Positions 17,564 to 25,224 of a stretch of DNA of 64,000 nucleotides are shown piece by piece. The translations under genes and the position numbers were made by a program. The notes beneath the pieces were generated by a model that made no database searches, had not been told where the DNA came from, and was given only the letters and a program-made list of their open reading frames with translations. Every line of letters begins with the position of its first letter. Positions within the stretch are counted from its first letter, which is position 1. Source of the DNA: Aliiroseovarius sediminilitoris (GTDB taxonomy: Bacteria; Pseudomonadota; Alphaproteobacteria; Rhodobacterales; Rhodobacteraceae); assembly GCF_900109955.1 (NCBI RefSeq), contig NZ_FOJB01000003.1, forward strand, positions 1 through 64,000, in the 5' to 3' direction.

Positions 17564-18628
17564 CTAACCGACGACGCGGAATTCTTCGTCCAGCCGTCCT
17601 TCGGCAACCAGCGCTTCCAATTGAGCCAATCGCTTGTATTTGCGGCCCTCGAAATCGTCGGTCACAAGACCATAGGACTTGACGGCGTCATACAACTGTT
17701 GTGCCCCGCGCTTGGCGTCCCAGATCGGTTCAAACCCCGGGATCAACCGTTCGATCTTCGCTGAACTGACGCGATATGATCGGTTGTCCGGTCCCGCATC
17801 AGACGCATAGTCGATCTCGGACCCATCGACGGTGTCGGCCACAATCTCGGCCAGTTCCTTGATCTGATAGTTGTTTTCCGTGCGGCAGACATTGAAGGCC
17901 TCGCCCCGGATCGCGTCGGCATCGGCATCAAGAGCAGCCAGGAAGGCGCGGGCCATATCCTCGACATGGATGATGGGCCGCCACGGCGTGCCATCCGACA
18001 TCATCATGATCTTGCCGGTGGTGAACGCGTGCGCAATCAGGTTGTTCAATACAATATCGAACCGCATTCGCGGACTGACCCCATAGGCGGTGGCGAACCG
18101 CAGGAAGACCGGGCAGAAATCGTCATCTGCCAACGGTTTCAGATCGCGTTCTGCCAGCACCTTGGACACGCCGTAATCGGTCTGCGGGTTCAGCTTGCCG
18201 CCTTCGTCCACCAGGCCTTCGCCCGCCTTGCCATAGTTCGAACAGGACGAGGCAAAGACGAAGCGGGACACGCCTGCCTCTTTCGCGCAGCGTGCGACAT
18301 GCACGGTGCCTTCGTGGTTGATCGCCTGGGTCAGACCGGGCCGCAACTGTCCCAACGGATCGTTGGACAGCGCGGCCAGATGCACGACTGCATCAAAACC
18401 CCGCAGATCATCGACCGTCAGGTCGCGAATGTCCTTGCCCAGATTGGGGATGTCGGGCAGATCGCCGCCCGGCGGAAAATCAGCCTGATCAAAGAGATTT
18501 ATATCGCACCCAGTCACCTGGATTCCCGCCGCGGCCAATACCGGGGCGGTGACCGTCCCCACGTAGCCGAGATGCCCCGTTAGAAGAACCTTCCGTGTTT
18601 TCCCATGTTGCCCAGGGTCTGTTACCAT
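17564..18628 (-). CDS. NAD-dependent epimerase/dehydratase (extended SDR)
   Basis: 354 residues from ATG 18628, which has GAGGAG about 10 bases upstream. The N-terminal NAD site is LLTGHLGYVGT. The catalytic Tyr-Lys pair is in TDYGVSKVLAE and the preceding Ser in FASSCSNYG. Extended SDRs of this kind epimerise, dehydrate or reduce nucleotide sugars. It overlaps the 3' end of the cytidylyltransferase gene by 140 bases in a different frame and is surely co-expressed with it. A CDP-sugar is therefore the most likely substrate. It lacks the usual start of CDP-glucose 4,6-dehydratases, so it is not an obvious RfbG. Confidence 0.82.
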   Translation of the reverse strand: MVTDPGQHGKTRKVLLTGHLGYVGTVTAPVLAAAGIQVTGCDINLFDQADFPPGGDLPDIPNLGKDIRDLTVDDLRGFDAVVHLAALSNDPLGQLRPGLTQAINHEGTVHVARCAKEAGVSRFVFASSCSNYGKAGEGLVDEGGKLNPQTDYGVSKVLAERDLKPLADDDFCPVFLRFATAYGVSPRMRFDIVLNNLIAHAFTTGKIMMMSDGTPWRPIIHVEDMARAFLAALDADADAIRGEAFNVCRTENNYQIKELAEIVADTVDGSEIDYASDAGPDNRSYRVSSAKIERLIPGFEPIWDAKRGAQQLYDAVKSYGLVTDDFEGRKYKRLAQLEALVAEGRLDEEFRVVG

Positions 18629-19400
18629 TTTTCCACATCTCCTCAAGCCGGCGTTTGTCCGCCAGGTGATCCATACAATACCAGAAACCCGGATGGCGGT
18701 ATGCCATCAATTCACCCATTTCCATGAGCTTGGGCAGCGGGCCTTCTTCCCACATGATTTCGTCGCCATTCACATCTGCGACGGCCTGAAACACTTCTGG
18801 TTCCAGAACAAAGAAACCGCCATTGATCCAATCCACGGCAGTTTCCGGTTTTTCTTCGAACCCGTTGACCTGCCCGTCCTCTTCAACCGACAAATGTCCG
18901 AAAGTTGTCAGGGGACGCACCATGGTCATGGTGGCGAGTTTACCATGTGATTTGTGATACGCGACCAATGCGTCGATATCGACATTCGAGACGCCATCAC
19001 CATAGGTCAGCATGAATGTCTCGCCGCCCAGATAAGGCTCAAGCCGCGCAAGACGGCCGCCGGTCATGGTATCAATACCGGTATCAATCAGGTCGATGGT
19101 CCAGGGCGGAATGGGGGCTTGATCATGTCCGTTCCCCTCGGGTTCGCCAAACAGTTCGCGATTGGCAAAATCCACCCGCAGATTGCCGCTATACTGGCAC
19201 AGATCAGACACGTATTTCTTGATCTGGTCGCCCATATAGCCAAGCGCCAGCACAAAATCATGATGCCCATAGGTCGAATAATGCTGCATGATGTGCCACA
19301 GGATCGGTCGGTTCGCGACCTCGACCAGCGGTTTTGGTCGGACGCGGGTTTCTTCGATCAATCTCGACCCTTTACCACCCGCAAAAATTACCGTTTTCAA
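18489..19400 (-). CDS. rfbF: Glucose-1-phosphate cytidylyltransferase (RfbF family) with an unusual C-terminal extension
   Basis: 303 residues. A nucleotidyltransferase start (VIFAGGKGSRLIEETRVRPK) is followed by MLTYGDGVSNVDI and the family end CMDHLADKRRLEEMWKNG. It makes CDP-glucose from CTP and glucose-1-phosphate, the entry to CDP-deoxysugars. The start is TTG 19400 with a very strong GAGGAGG five bases before it. Known RfbF proteins end near the PW-x-x-WE element; here ~36 more residues follow (NTEGSSNGASRLRGDGHRP and so on). They are Gly/Arg-rich, look non-structural, and exist only because the frame stays open through the epimerase gene start. Loss of the original stop codon is likely. 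Confidence 0.88.
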   Translation of the reverse strand: MKTVIFAGGKGSRLIEETRVRPKPLVEVANRPILWHIMQHYSTYGHHDFVLALGYMGDQIKKYVSDLCQYSGNLRVDFANRELFGEPEGNGHDQAPIPPWTIDLIDTGIDTMTGGRLARLEPYLGGETFMLTYGDGVSNVDIDALVAYHKSHGKLATMTMVRPLTTFGHLSVEEDGQVNGFEEKPETAVDWINGGFFVLEPEVFQAVADVNGDEIMWEEGPLPKLMEMGELMAYRHPGFWYCMDHLADKRRLEEMWKNGNRPWATWENTEGSSNGASRLRGDGHRPGIGRGGNPGDWVRYKSL

Positions 19401-19420
19401 AATTACCTCCTCAAGAAATC

Positions 19421-19609
19421 TTAACCAAATGAAACCTGACCGCCGCCGACAATTTGCTTAAGTCGCTTGACTGTATCGACGTTCCAAACCGACAGCACAA
19501 CTATTGGAGCGATAACCGTCTCTGGCAACGTTTTTTTGCCGTGAATGCTGTGCGTGTGACGCTTAAGCGTAAAATTCGTTGGGGGGGCGCGAAGGTCGGT
19601 TTTGTGCAT
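19421..19609 (-). CDS. Hypothetical small protein between GMC and cytidylyltransferase genes
   Basis: 62 residues. ATG 19609 lies two bases after the TAG of the upstream GMC gene, so it could be read by coupling. The middle has a short hydrophobic stretch (TVIAPIVVLSVWNVDTV). No family recognised and no ribosome-binding site of its own. It fills most of the 211-base spacer before rfbF. It may be real or a chance frame. Confidence 0.25.
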   Translation of the reverse strand: MHKTDLRAPPTNFTLKRHTHSIHGKKTLPETVIAPIVVLSVWNVDTVKRLKQIVGGGQVSFG

Positions 19610-19611
19610 GA

Positions 19612-21042
19612 CTAAACGCTCAATTGTTTTTTCAGGTGATCGGCCAACCGGAGTGACAACTGAACGATTGTCAATGTTGGATTGGCAAAGCCGCCCGAGG
19701 CAAACACCGATGATCCGCCGATATAGAGGTTGTCCTGATCGTGAACCCTCAGGTTTGCGTCAACAACTCCGGTGGCAGGGTCGGCGCTCATCCGTGTGCC
19801 GCCCATGTGATGCCAACTCGCGATGACCCCGTCGGCGGGCAGCGGCAGGTTGTCGTCCAACACCCAGTCGAACAGGCGCACACGCCCGATATCCAGATCC
19901 GCAAACGCCTGCGCCAATGCCTGAACCGAGCGTGCGATGGTCTTTCGGTCGATCCCAGACCTTTGCCAATGAAGCACCACTTTTGGGATGCCAAGCGCGT
20001 CCTTTTCGTCGCCAAGCGCCACGCGATTGTCGGCGGTCGGTGCCTGTTCCCAATAACCCATGATGCGCGCACCGCAGACCAACTTCTTGTCGCCCATCAG
20101 CCGTTGGCCCAGCTTTGGCGCGATGCACAGAAGGTCTGCGATCAGGGCACGCGTGCCGGTATAGGCATTTGGGTTCACCTCGAACGAGGCATTGAGCACG
20201 CCGTTTTCCCGTTGCGCCGCGGGGCTGAGTGCGAAACGTGCCTGCCCCTCCTCGTCCGGTCCAAGGGCGTCTGCGTCGGCGATGACTTCGGCGACGCTCA
20301 TGGTAAAATGCTCCATCCAATAGCGGCCTATCCCATCGTGGTTCCTGATGATCTTTCTGTCGTTCTGTTCGTTTATCCACAGAAGCAAGCGCGAGTTTTC
20401 GATGCCCCCGGCGCAGAGCACGAAGTAGTCGGCTTCGATGGTCCAGCGTGTGCCTTGCATGGTCTGAACGGTTGCGCTTTGAATGCGGCCCGCATCCGAT
20501 GTCAGGTTGGTCAGCGCCGTGTTCAGGACAACCCGCAGGTTTTCGCTGGAATCGGCATAGGGGCGGTATTTCTCGCCAAACCTGACGGGCGGGCTGTATT
20601 CGAACTTGGTGCGACGTAGAGTATCACCAAGAGACTGATCGTTAAAAATTCCGGGAATTTCCAGAACCTCGGCGGCGGGTTTCAGGTAAGGTAGCAGAGC
20701 GTCCGACGCGATCGGCCAGCCGGTCCCGGGGGCCACGAGGTTTTCCTGAAAATCCGATGGATCAAGCGGACGGCAGATGCCACCCCAATGCCCCGACGTG
20801 CCGCCAAAATAGCGCAGCCGGGCATATTCAAGGTCGAAATACTCGTCCCCTAGAACGGCGCCCTGATAAAGCGCCTGCGAGGCATCCTCGACCTCTTCCC
20901 CGCCTGCTTCGACCAGCAGGACATCAATGCCGGCCTCGGCCAGTTCATGTGCCAGTGTCATACCAGCAGGGCCAGATCCGAAAATGCAGACCCGCGCTGT
21001 TTCGATGTGGGTTCGGGGGAAATCTTTGGCATTGATAAACAT
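19612..21042 (-). CDS. GMC-family FAD oxidoreductase (copy 1)
   Basis: 476 residues. The N-terminal FAD site is VCIFGSGPAGMTLAHELAEAG. The segment RLRYFGGTSGHWGGICRPLD is the GMC signature region. The C-terminal half has WHHMGGTRM with the catalytic His pair and FANPTLTIVQLSLRLADHL. GMC enzymes oxidise alcohol groups, often of sugars. No signal peptide, so it probably acts in the cytosol on an activated or lipid-linked sugar. GGGAGG lies 8-13 bases before ATG 21042. A second copy of exactly the same length is encoded at 25225-26655, with sugar-nucleotide genes between them. Electron acceptor and substrate unknown. Confidence 0.85.
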   Translation of the reverse strand: MFINAKDFPRTHIETARVCIFGSGPAGMTLAHELAEAGIDVLLVEAGGEEVEDASQALYQGAVLGDEYFDLEYARLRYFGGTSGHWGGICRPLDPSDFQENLVAPGTGWPIASDALLPYLKPAAEVLEIPGIFNDQSLGDTLRRTKFEYSPPVRFGEKYRPYADSSENLRVVLNTALTNLTSDAGRIQSATVQTMQGTRWTIEADYFVLCAGGIENSRLLLWINEQNDRKIIRNHDGIGRYWMEHFTMSVAEVIADADALGPDEEGQARFALSPAAQRENGVLNASFEVNPNAYTGTRALIADLLCIAPKLGQRLMGDKKLVCGARIMGYWEQAPTADNRVALGDEKDALGIPKVVLHWQRSGIDRKTIARSVQALAQAFADLDIGRVRLFDWVLDDNLPLPADGVIASWHHMGGTRMSADPATGVVDANLRVHDQDNLYIGGSSVFASGGFANPTLTIVQLSLRLADHLKKQLSV

Positions 21043-21340
21043 CTGAAAACCCTCCCTCGGACTAAAATGGACGCCACGTTCGCTGTTCAGGCGTGCTTTG
21101 CTAAAATAATATTGTTATAAAACGACAAGTTGTGCTTTGTTTCCCTGGCGCCATCAAAATATCGGGCGTCCGGCTCTTCAATTAAAATTACCCTCGCCCA
21201 CCAGCGTCCACTGTTGAAGGTGGCATTCTTTGGACCATGCGACCTTTAACGTAGCATACTCTTGCGGAAACAGGAAATTGCCAACATCCGCAATAGTATA
21301 GCGGTTGAACGAACACGCCAAACTGGTCCGAAACGCGCAT
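21043..21340. other. Intergenic region upstream of GMC copy 1
   Basis: 298 bases between two minus-strand genes. It holds an AT-rich stretch (around 21100-21120) that could be the GMC copy 1 promoter. No terminator hairpin after the flavoprotein gene and no small gene was recognised. Confidence 0.4.
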
Positions 21341-22654
21341 CTACATCTTTTCAATCACCTGACGGGCACCGCGTTCGCCGGATTTGAACGCCTCGTCCGT
21401 CCACTGATAGCCCCATTCACCGAACCGACCGACATAGTTGATATCGACGCTGTTCAGCCAATCATGCACGATCGGCAGCGCGGTTTCGCGATCGAGGTCG
21501 AAGATGATGTTGGCGTGCGGAATCAGGCGGGCGTCGGTGTGCAGGATTTCTTCGTCCTCGCGGATCAGGCCGATCTTCACCAAATCGTCGATCACCGGCT
21601 GGATCAACTCGTCCGGGGTGACATCGACGGGGCGGTATTTGTGCGAATAATAGCACTCGGCCTGGATCGACCCGCAGCCCGGCGGGCACGTCTTGTGTGA
21701 CATCTTGTGCGGGAAACTGAGGCGGGTGAAGCAGATATCTTCGTCATAGATATAGGTCCAGGTGGCCGGGGTGAAATCGTCGCGCGCCAGCCCGATATTG
21801 ACGGTGATACAGGTGGTGCAGGCCAGTTTGGCCGCCGCCTCGCGCACGTGATCGGGTGCGCCTTTGACCATCGGGATCAGGTCGGGCAGGGGGATCGACG
21901 ACACCAGGTGGTCGTAGCTTTCAACCACGCCATTGGCAAATTCGACGGTCCGCGCCTTGGGGTCGATCGCGATGACCTTATGTTCCAGCCGCATGTCGGT
22001 CTTTTCCATGAACGGCTTGAGGTATGAGATGAACCCGCCCTCGGTCGGATAGCGGAAGTCCGAGATATAATGCACATCCGGCGTTTCAGCGAAGACGGCG
22101 CCGCGGATGACCTCTTCCATCGAGGGGCGATACAGGCGCGGACCCATCCAGACGGTGCTCATCTGGTCGGCATCGACGGTGTGGTATTTCTTGCCGTAGA
22201 CGGCGGGGAAATGGGTGGCGAAGGTCTCGCCAAACACTGAAATCAGCCATTCGAGGTAATTGGCAGGCTTTTCGACGACATCTTTTTTCGATGCTTCGAT
22301 AAAGTCCAGGATGCACTGGGTCTTCAACTCGTCTGGCAGGTTGTGCAGGTTGGCCTGCGCAGGGTGCTTGACCCATGCGCCGTGATAATAATTGTTCACA
22401 TAGGCGTTCAGCTTCTCGAACTTGCCGTCCACGTTGTCGGAAAACAGTTCTTGAAACCGTCCGTCCTTGGAAAACGAGATATGCGGGCCGTCATCGAAGA
22501 TGAACCCGGTGTCATGCACGAAGGTCGCGGTGTGTCCGCCGGGATAGTCGTTCTTGTCATACATACGCGTTGAAATACCCGCGCCATGGAAATGATGGGC
22601 CGCGCCAAGACCGGCCATGCCCGACCCAAGAATGACAATGTTCTGATCGCTCAT
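21341..22654 (-). CDS. FAD-dependent amine-oxidase/UDP-galactopyranose-mutase-like protein
   Basis: 437 residues from ATG 22654, which overlaps the TGA of the upstream epimerase (ATGA). A dinucleotide-binding start (NIVILGSGMAGLGAAHHFHG) is followed by the acidic end of the second strand (YDKNDYPGGHTATF), as in protoporphyrinogen-oxidase/UGM-like flavoproteins. The C terminus (YVGRFGEWGYQWTDEAFKSG) is the second FAD contact typical of the family. In glycan clusters such proteins rearrange or oxidise nucleotide sugars, for example pyranose to furanose. It lacks enough recognisable UGM active-site features to be named glf. The long upstream extension of the frame is non-coding in character. Confidence 0.72.
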   Translation of the reverse strand: MSDQNIVILGSGMAGLGAAHHFHGAGISTRMYDKNDYPGGHTATFVHDTGFIFDDGPHISFSKDGRFQELFSDNVDGKFEKLNAYVNNYYHGAWVKHPAQANLHNLPDELKTQCILDFIEASKKDVVEKPANYLEWLISVFGETFATHFPAVYGKKYHTVDADQMSTVWMGPRLYRPSMEEVIRGAVFAETPDVHYISDFRYPTEGGFISYLKPFMEKTDMRLEHKVIAIDPKARTVEFANGVVESYDHLVSSIPLPDLIPMVKGAPDHVREAAAKLACTTCITVNIGLARDDFTPATWTYIYDEDICFTRLSFPHKMSHKTCPPGCGSIQAECYYSHKYRPVDVTPDELIQPVIDDLVKIGLIREDEEILHTDARLIPHANIIFDLDRETALPIVHDWLNSVDINYVGRFGEWGYQWTDEAFKSGERGARQVIEKM

Positions 22655-23595
22655 ATCGCTTGTTCTTTCTTCAATTCGTGACGCCACCAGTCGATGGTAT
22701 CGGCCACTCCTGTTTCCAAATCGAATGTCGGGGTCCAGCCCAGTTCGTCGTGCAGACGGGTGATGTCGGCTTCGACCAGAGGCGGGTCGCCAGGGCGGGC
22801 CTCGCGCGCGCCAAGACGGATCAGGTCGGCGGCGCCGGTTTGGCGGCCAATCTCGTTGATCAATGTCGCCAGGGGGATCGCCGCGCCGCTGCCGATATTC
22901 ACCGGTCCGGTCAGATCGCTTTGCAGAAGGCGCACCATCGCGTCGGCCACGTCGTCCACATGCAGAAAATCGCGGGCCTGCTGGCCATGGGTGCACAGCG
23001 CCTCGCGCCCTTCAAGCAGGGAGACGACCACATCGGCCGCCAATCGTCGTGGGTTTTCGCCCGGCCCATACAAAAAGAACGGTCTGGCCCATGACCCGGA
23101 CAAGTCAAGCGTGTCGCACATAGAGCCGAACGCCGAGAACAGTGCCGCCTTCGCCGCGCCATAGGGCGTGTCGGGGCGCAGGGGGGTGGTGCGCTCGTTC
23201 AGTGTGACGGGCTGGCTCCAGTCATATTCCATGCACGAACCGCAGAAGGTGACGCGCGTGCCGCCGGCGTCCGCAAAGGCCGCCAGCAGGTCGATTGAAC
23301 GGCTGAGCCAGCGGAAGTTCTCGCGCGATTGCTGGTTGCCCGGCCCCATATACCACGCCAGCGCCAACAGATGGCTGGGTCGGTGTTGCGTCATCACCGC
23401 GTCAATATCGGCGGCGTCCGACAGATCGGCCCGGATCCAAGTGACGCCATCGCGCGGGGCAGGGGGTGTGTCGCCGCGATAAGTGCCGATGACCGCAAAC
23501 CCGGCATCGGTCAGTTTTGGCAGACACGCAGCCCCGATAAACCCGGTCGCCCCGGTCACGAGGACTGTCTGAGCATTGTTCAACTTCGAATCCAT
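22651..23595 (-). CDS. NAD-dependent epimerase/reductase (extended SDR)
   Basis: 314 residues. The NAD site is VLVTGATGFIGAACL. Catalytic elements are TFCGSCMEYDW and the Tyr-Lys pair in DTPYGAAKAAL, followed by DFLHVDDVADAMVRLL. The GSC-x-EYDW arrangement recalls reductases that finish CDP-3,6-dideoxyhexoses (abequose/paratose synthases). Together with the cytidylyltransferase nearby, a CDP-linked deoxysugar is a reasonable guess. It overlaps the next gene by four bases and follows the RmlC-like gene by 38 bases, so all three are one transcript. Exact stereochemistry cannot be read. Confidence 0.82.
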   Translation of the reverse strand: MDSKLNNAQTVLVTGATGFIGAACLPKLTDAGFAVIGTYRGDTPPAPRDGVTWIRADLSDAADIDAVMTQHRPSHLLALAWYMGPGNQQSRENFRWLSRSIDLLAAFADAGGTRVTFCGSCMEYDWSQPVTLNERTTPLRPDTPYGAAKAALFSAFGSMCDTLDLSGSWARPFFLYGPGENPRRLAADVVVSLLEGREALCTHGQQARDFLHVDDVADAMVRLLQSDLTGPVNIGSGAAIPLATLINEIGRQTGAADLIRLGAREARPGDPPLVEADITRLHDELGWTPTFDLETGVADTIDWWRHELKKEQAI

Positions 23596-23633
23596 GAAAA
23601 CCTAATTTGCTGCAAAATGGGGTTATTTAAGGG

Positions 23634-24164
23634 CTATTCAGCGATAAGCGGCCATTGCGCGTCTTTTTCGCTGACAACCTCGACGGGGATGGGCCAGTTG
23701 ATCCCAAGGGCCGGGTCGTCATACCGCAACCCGCCCTCAACCCCCGGTGTATAGAACTCGCTTGCCGAATAATAGGCTTGCGCGCCATCTGTCAGGGCAA
23801 GATAGCCATGGGCGAACATCTCGGGCACATAGATCGCTGTGCGGTTTATGGCCGACAGTTCGATCCCGAAATGCTGGCGAAAAGTGGGGCTGTCGGGGCG
23901 CAAGTCAACGATCACGTCATAAAGAGCGCCCGAAATGCAGCGCAGGAACTTGGCCTCGGCCGCTGGCGGGGTCTGGTAATGCAGCCCGCGAATTGTGCCC
24001 TTCTTTTCGTTGAAGGACAGATTGATCTGGGCAATGTCGGGCTTCAGCCCGTGCGCCTTGAACTCGTCCGCGCAGAAAGCACGGGCGAAATGGCCGCGAT
24101 CATCGGATATTTCTTCCAGATCGACGACAAACGCGCCTTTAAGGGGGGTTTCGTGAAATTTCAT
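23634..24164 (-). CDS. RmlC-like dTDP-4-dehydrorhamnose 3,5-epimerase family protein
   Basis: 176 residues, the usual length for the family. A cupin beta-barrel is shown by FNEKKGTIRGLHYQTPP with the catalytic His, then LYDVIVDLRPDSPTF and FAHGYLALTDGAQAYYSASEFY. RmlC enzymes epimerise C3 and/or C5 of 4-keto nucleotide sugars. No rmlA, rmlB or rmlD is in this window, so the substrate is probably a different 4-keto sugar, perhaps CDP-linked. AGGACAGG precedes ATG 24164. First gene of a tight set with the downstream SDR and flavoprotein genes. Confidence 0.85.
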   Translation of the reverse strand: MKFHETPLKGAFVVDLEEISDDRGHFARAFCADEFKAHGLKPDIAQINLSFNEKKGTIRGLHYQTPPAAEAKFLRCISGALYDVIVDLRPDSPTFRQHFGIELSAINRTAIYVPEMFAHGYLALTDGAQAYYSASEFYTPGVEGGLRYDDPALGINWPIPVEVVSEKDAQWPLIAE

Positions 24165-24201
24165 GCACCTGTCCTGTGTTCAATAACTTTTCCCGCCAGT
24201 G

Positions 24202-25188
24202 CTAGGCTGGCACTTTTCCAAATTGCTTTTTCATCACCCGGCGACGAAACGCTTCGCTGGGACGATCAACGATACTGTAGAAGAAAACAGAAACGACCGC
24301 GACGGCCAATGGTAAAATCAATTTTTCGGTCGGTGTCAGCCCGCCTCCCATCAGCTTTGTGACCAATGCGATCACCGGGAAGTGCAACAGATAGACAGTG
24401 TAGGACAGGTTGCCGAAATGCGCGTCCAGCCATCCCGATTTCTGCCGCACGTTCCAAGCAACGAAGGGCAGCAGCAACAGCATCAAAGCCATTGTCATCC
24501 ATTCTTCGTTGAACGGGCTGGGTCGGGTTTTGATGAAGAATGCGCGAAGCGTGTCATTGGCAAAAAACACCGCGATGACGATGATAAACACCAGCGTTGA
24601 CAGGGTGACGAACCGTTTGCTGAAGGTGGTATCGCGGATTGCGAGCAGCATTCCAGCCGCAAACATCGGCAGGTAACACAGCACGGTTTTCAGGCCGATG
24701 GTCAGATACAGCCACCACCCAACAACCGCACCCAGCATTGACAAAGTGATCACCACCCAGGGCGACCAAACCCTGACCGCGACCAACGTGAACGGCAAAA
24801 ACAGATAGAACTGAAGCTCGATATCCAGCGCCCACGATACGTTCAGCGCATCCAACCCGTGCGAGGCGACGCCAAACAGCGGAAGGCCCGCAAGGAGTTG
24901 ATATGGCGTGTTGCCCGTCACCAGACCGGTGGCAAGAATGCTCAACACCACAGCCGCCGCGTAAGAGGGCCAGACGCGCAGAAAGCGTGACAGGTAAAAG
25001 ACGCGTAATGGCTGCGGGTGATGGGCATATTTGTTCAGATACATCAACGACACCCAATAACCGCTGAGCATGAAAAAGACGAAGACCGCAGGTTCGCCGA
25101 CATTCAGGGCCGAGATGTGACTGAGCATCACGAACCCTGCCAACACGAGGCGAAAGAATCCGGGGCCGAAAGCGTTTGCCAAGGTCAT
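24202..25188 (-). CDS. Acyltransferase family 3 membrane protein
   Basis: 328 residues from ATG 25188, with AGGA eight bases upstream; a GTG directly before is the alternative. About ten TM segments. The N-terminal element FRLVLAGFVMLSHISAL carries the Arg and His expected of the AT3 (OafA/ExoZ) family, and RVFYLSRFLRVWP is the second conserved block. AT3 proteins transfer acetyl or other acyl groups across the membrane to sugars. It lies 36 bases downstream of GMC copy 2 on the same strand. Probably O-acetylation of the exopolysaccharide. Confidence 0.85.
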   Translation of the reverse strand: MTLANAFGPGFFRLVLAGFVMLSHISALNVGEPAVFVFFMLSGYWVSLMYLNKYAHHPQPLRVFYLSRFLRVWPSYAAAVVLSILATGLVTGNTPYQLLAGLPLFGVASHGLDALNVSWALDIELQFYLFLPFTLVAVRVWSPWVVITLSMLGAVVGWWLYLTIGLKTVLCYLPMFAAGMLLAIRDTTFSKRFVTLSTLVFIIVIAVFFANDTLRAFFIKTRPSPFNEEWMTMALMLLLLPFVAWNVRQKSGWLDAHFGNLSYTVYLLHFPVIALVTKLMGGGLTPTEKLILPLAVAVVSVFFYSIVDRPSEAFRRRVMKKQFGKVPA

Positions 25189-25224
25189 CACTTGGGTCCT
25201 ATCTGATAATCTTGTTCAGACCCT

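Noticed and set aside
22655-22996. N-terminal extension of the UGM-like flavoprotein
   Set aside because: The extension is Arg/Pro-rich, overlaps the epimerase gene antiparallel to codon bias, and the FAD motif starts right after ATG 22654.
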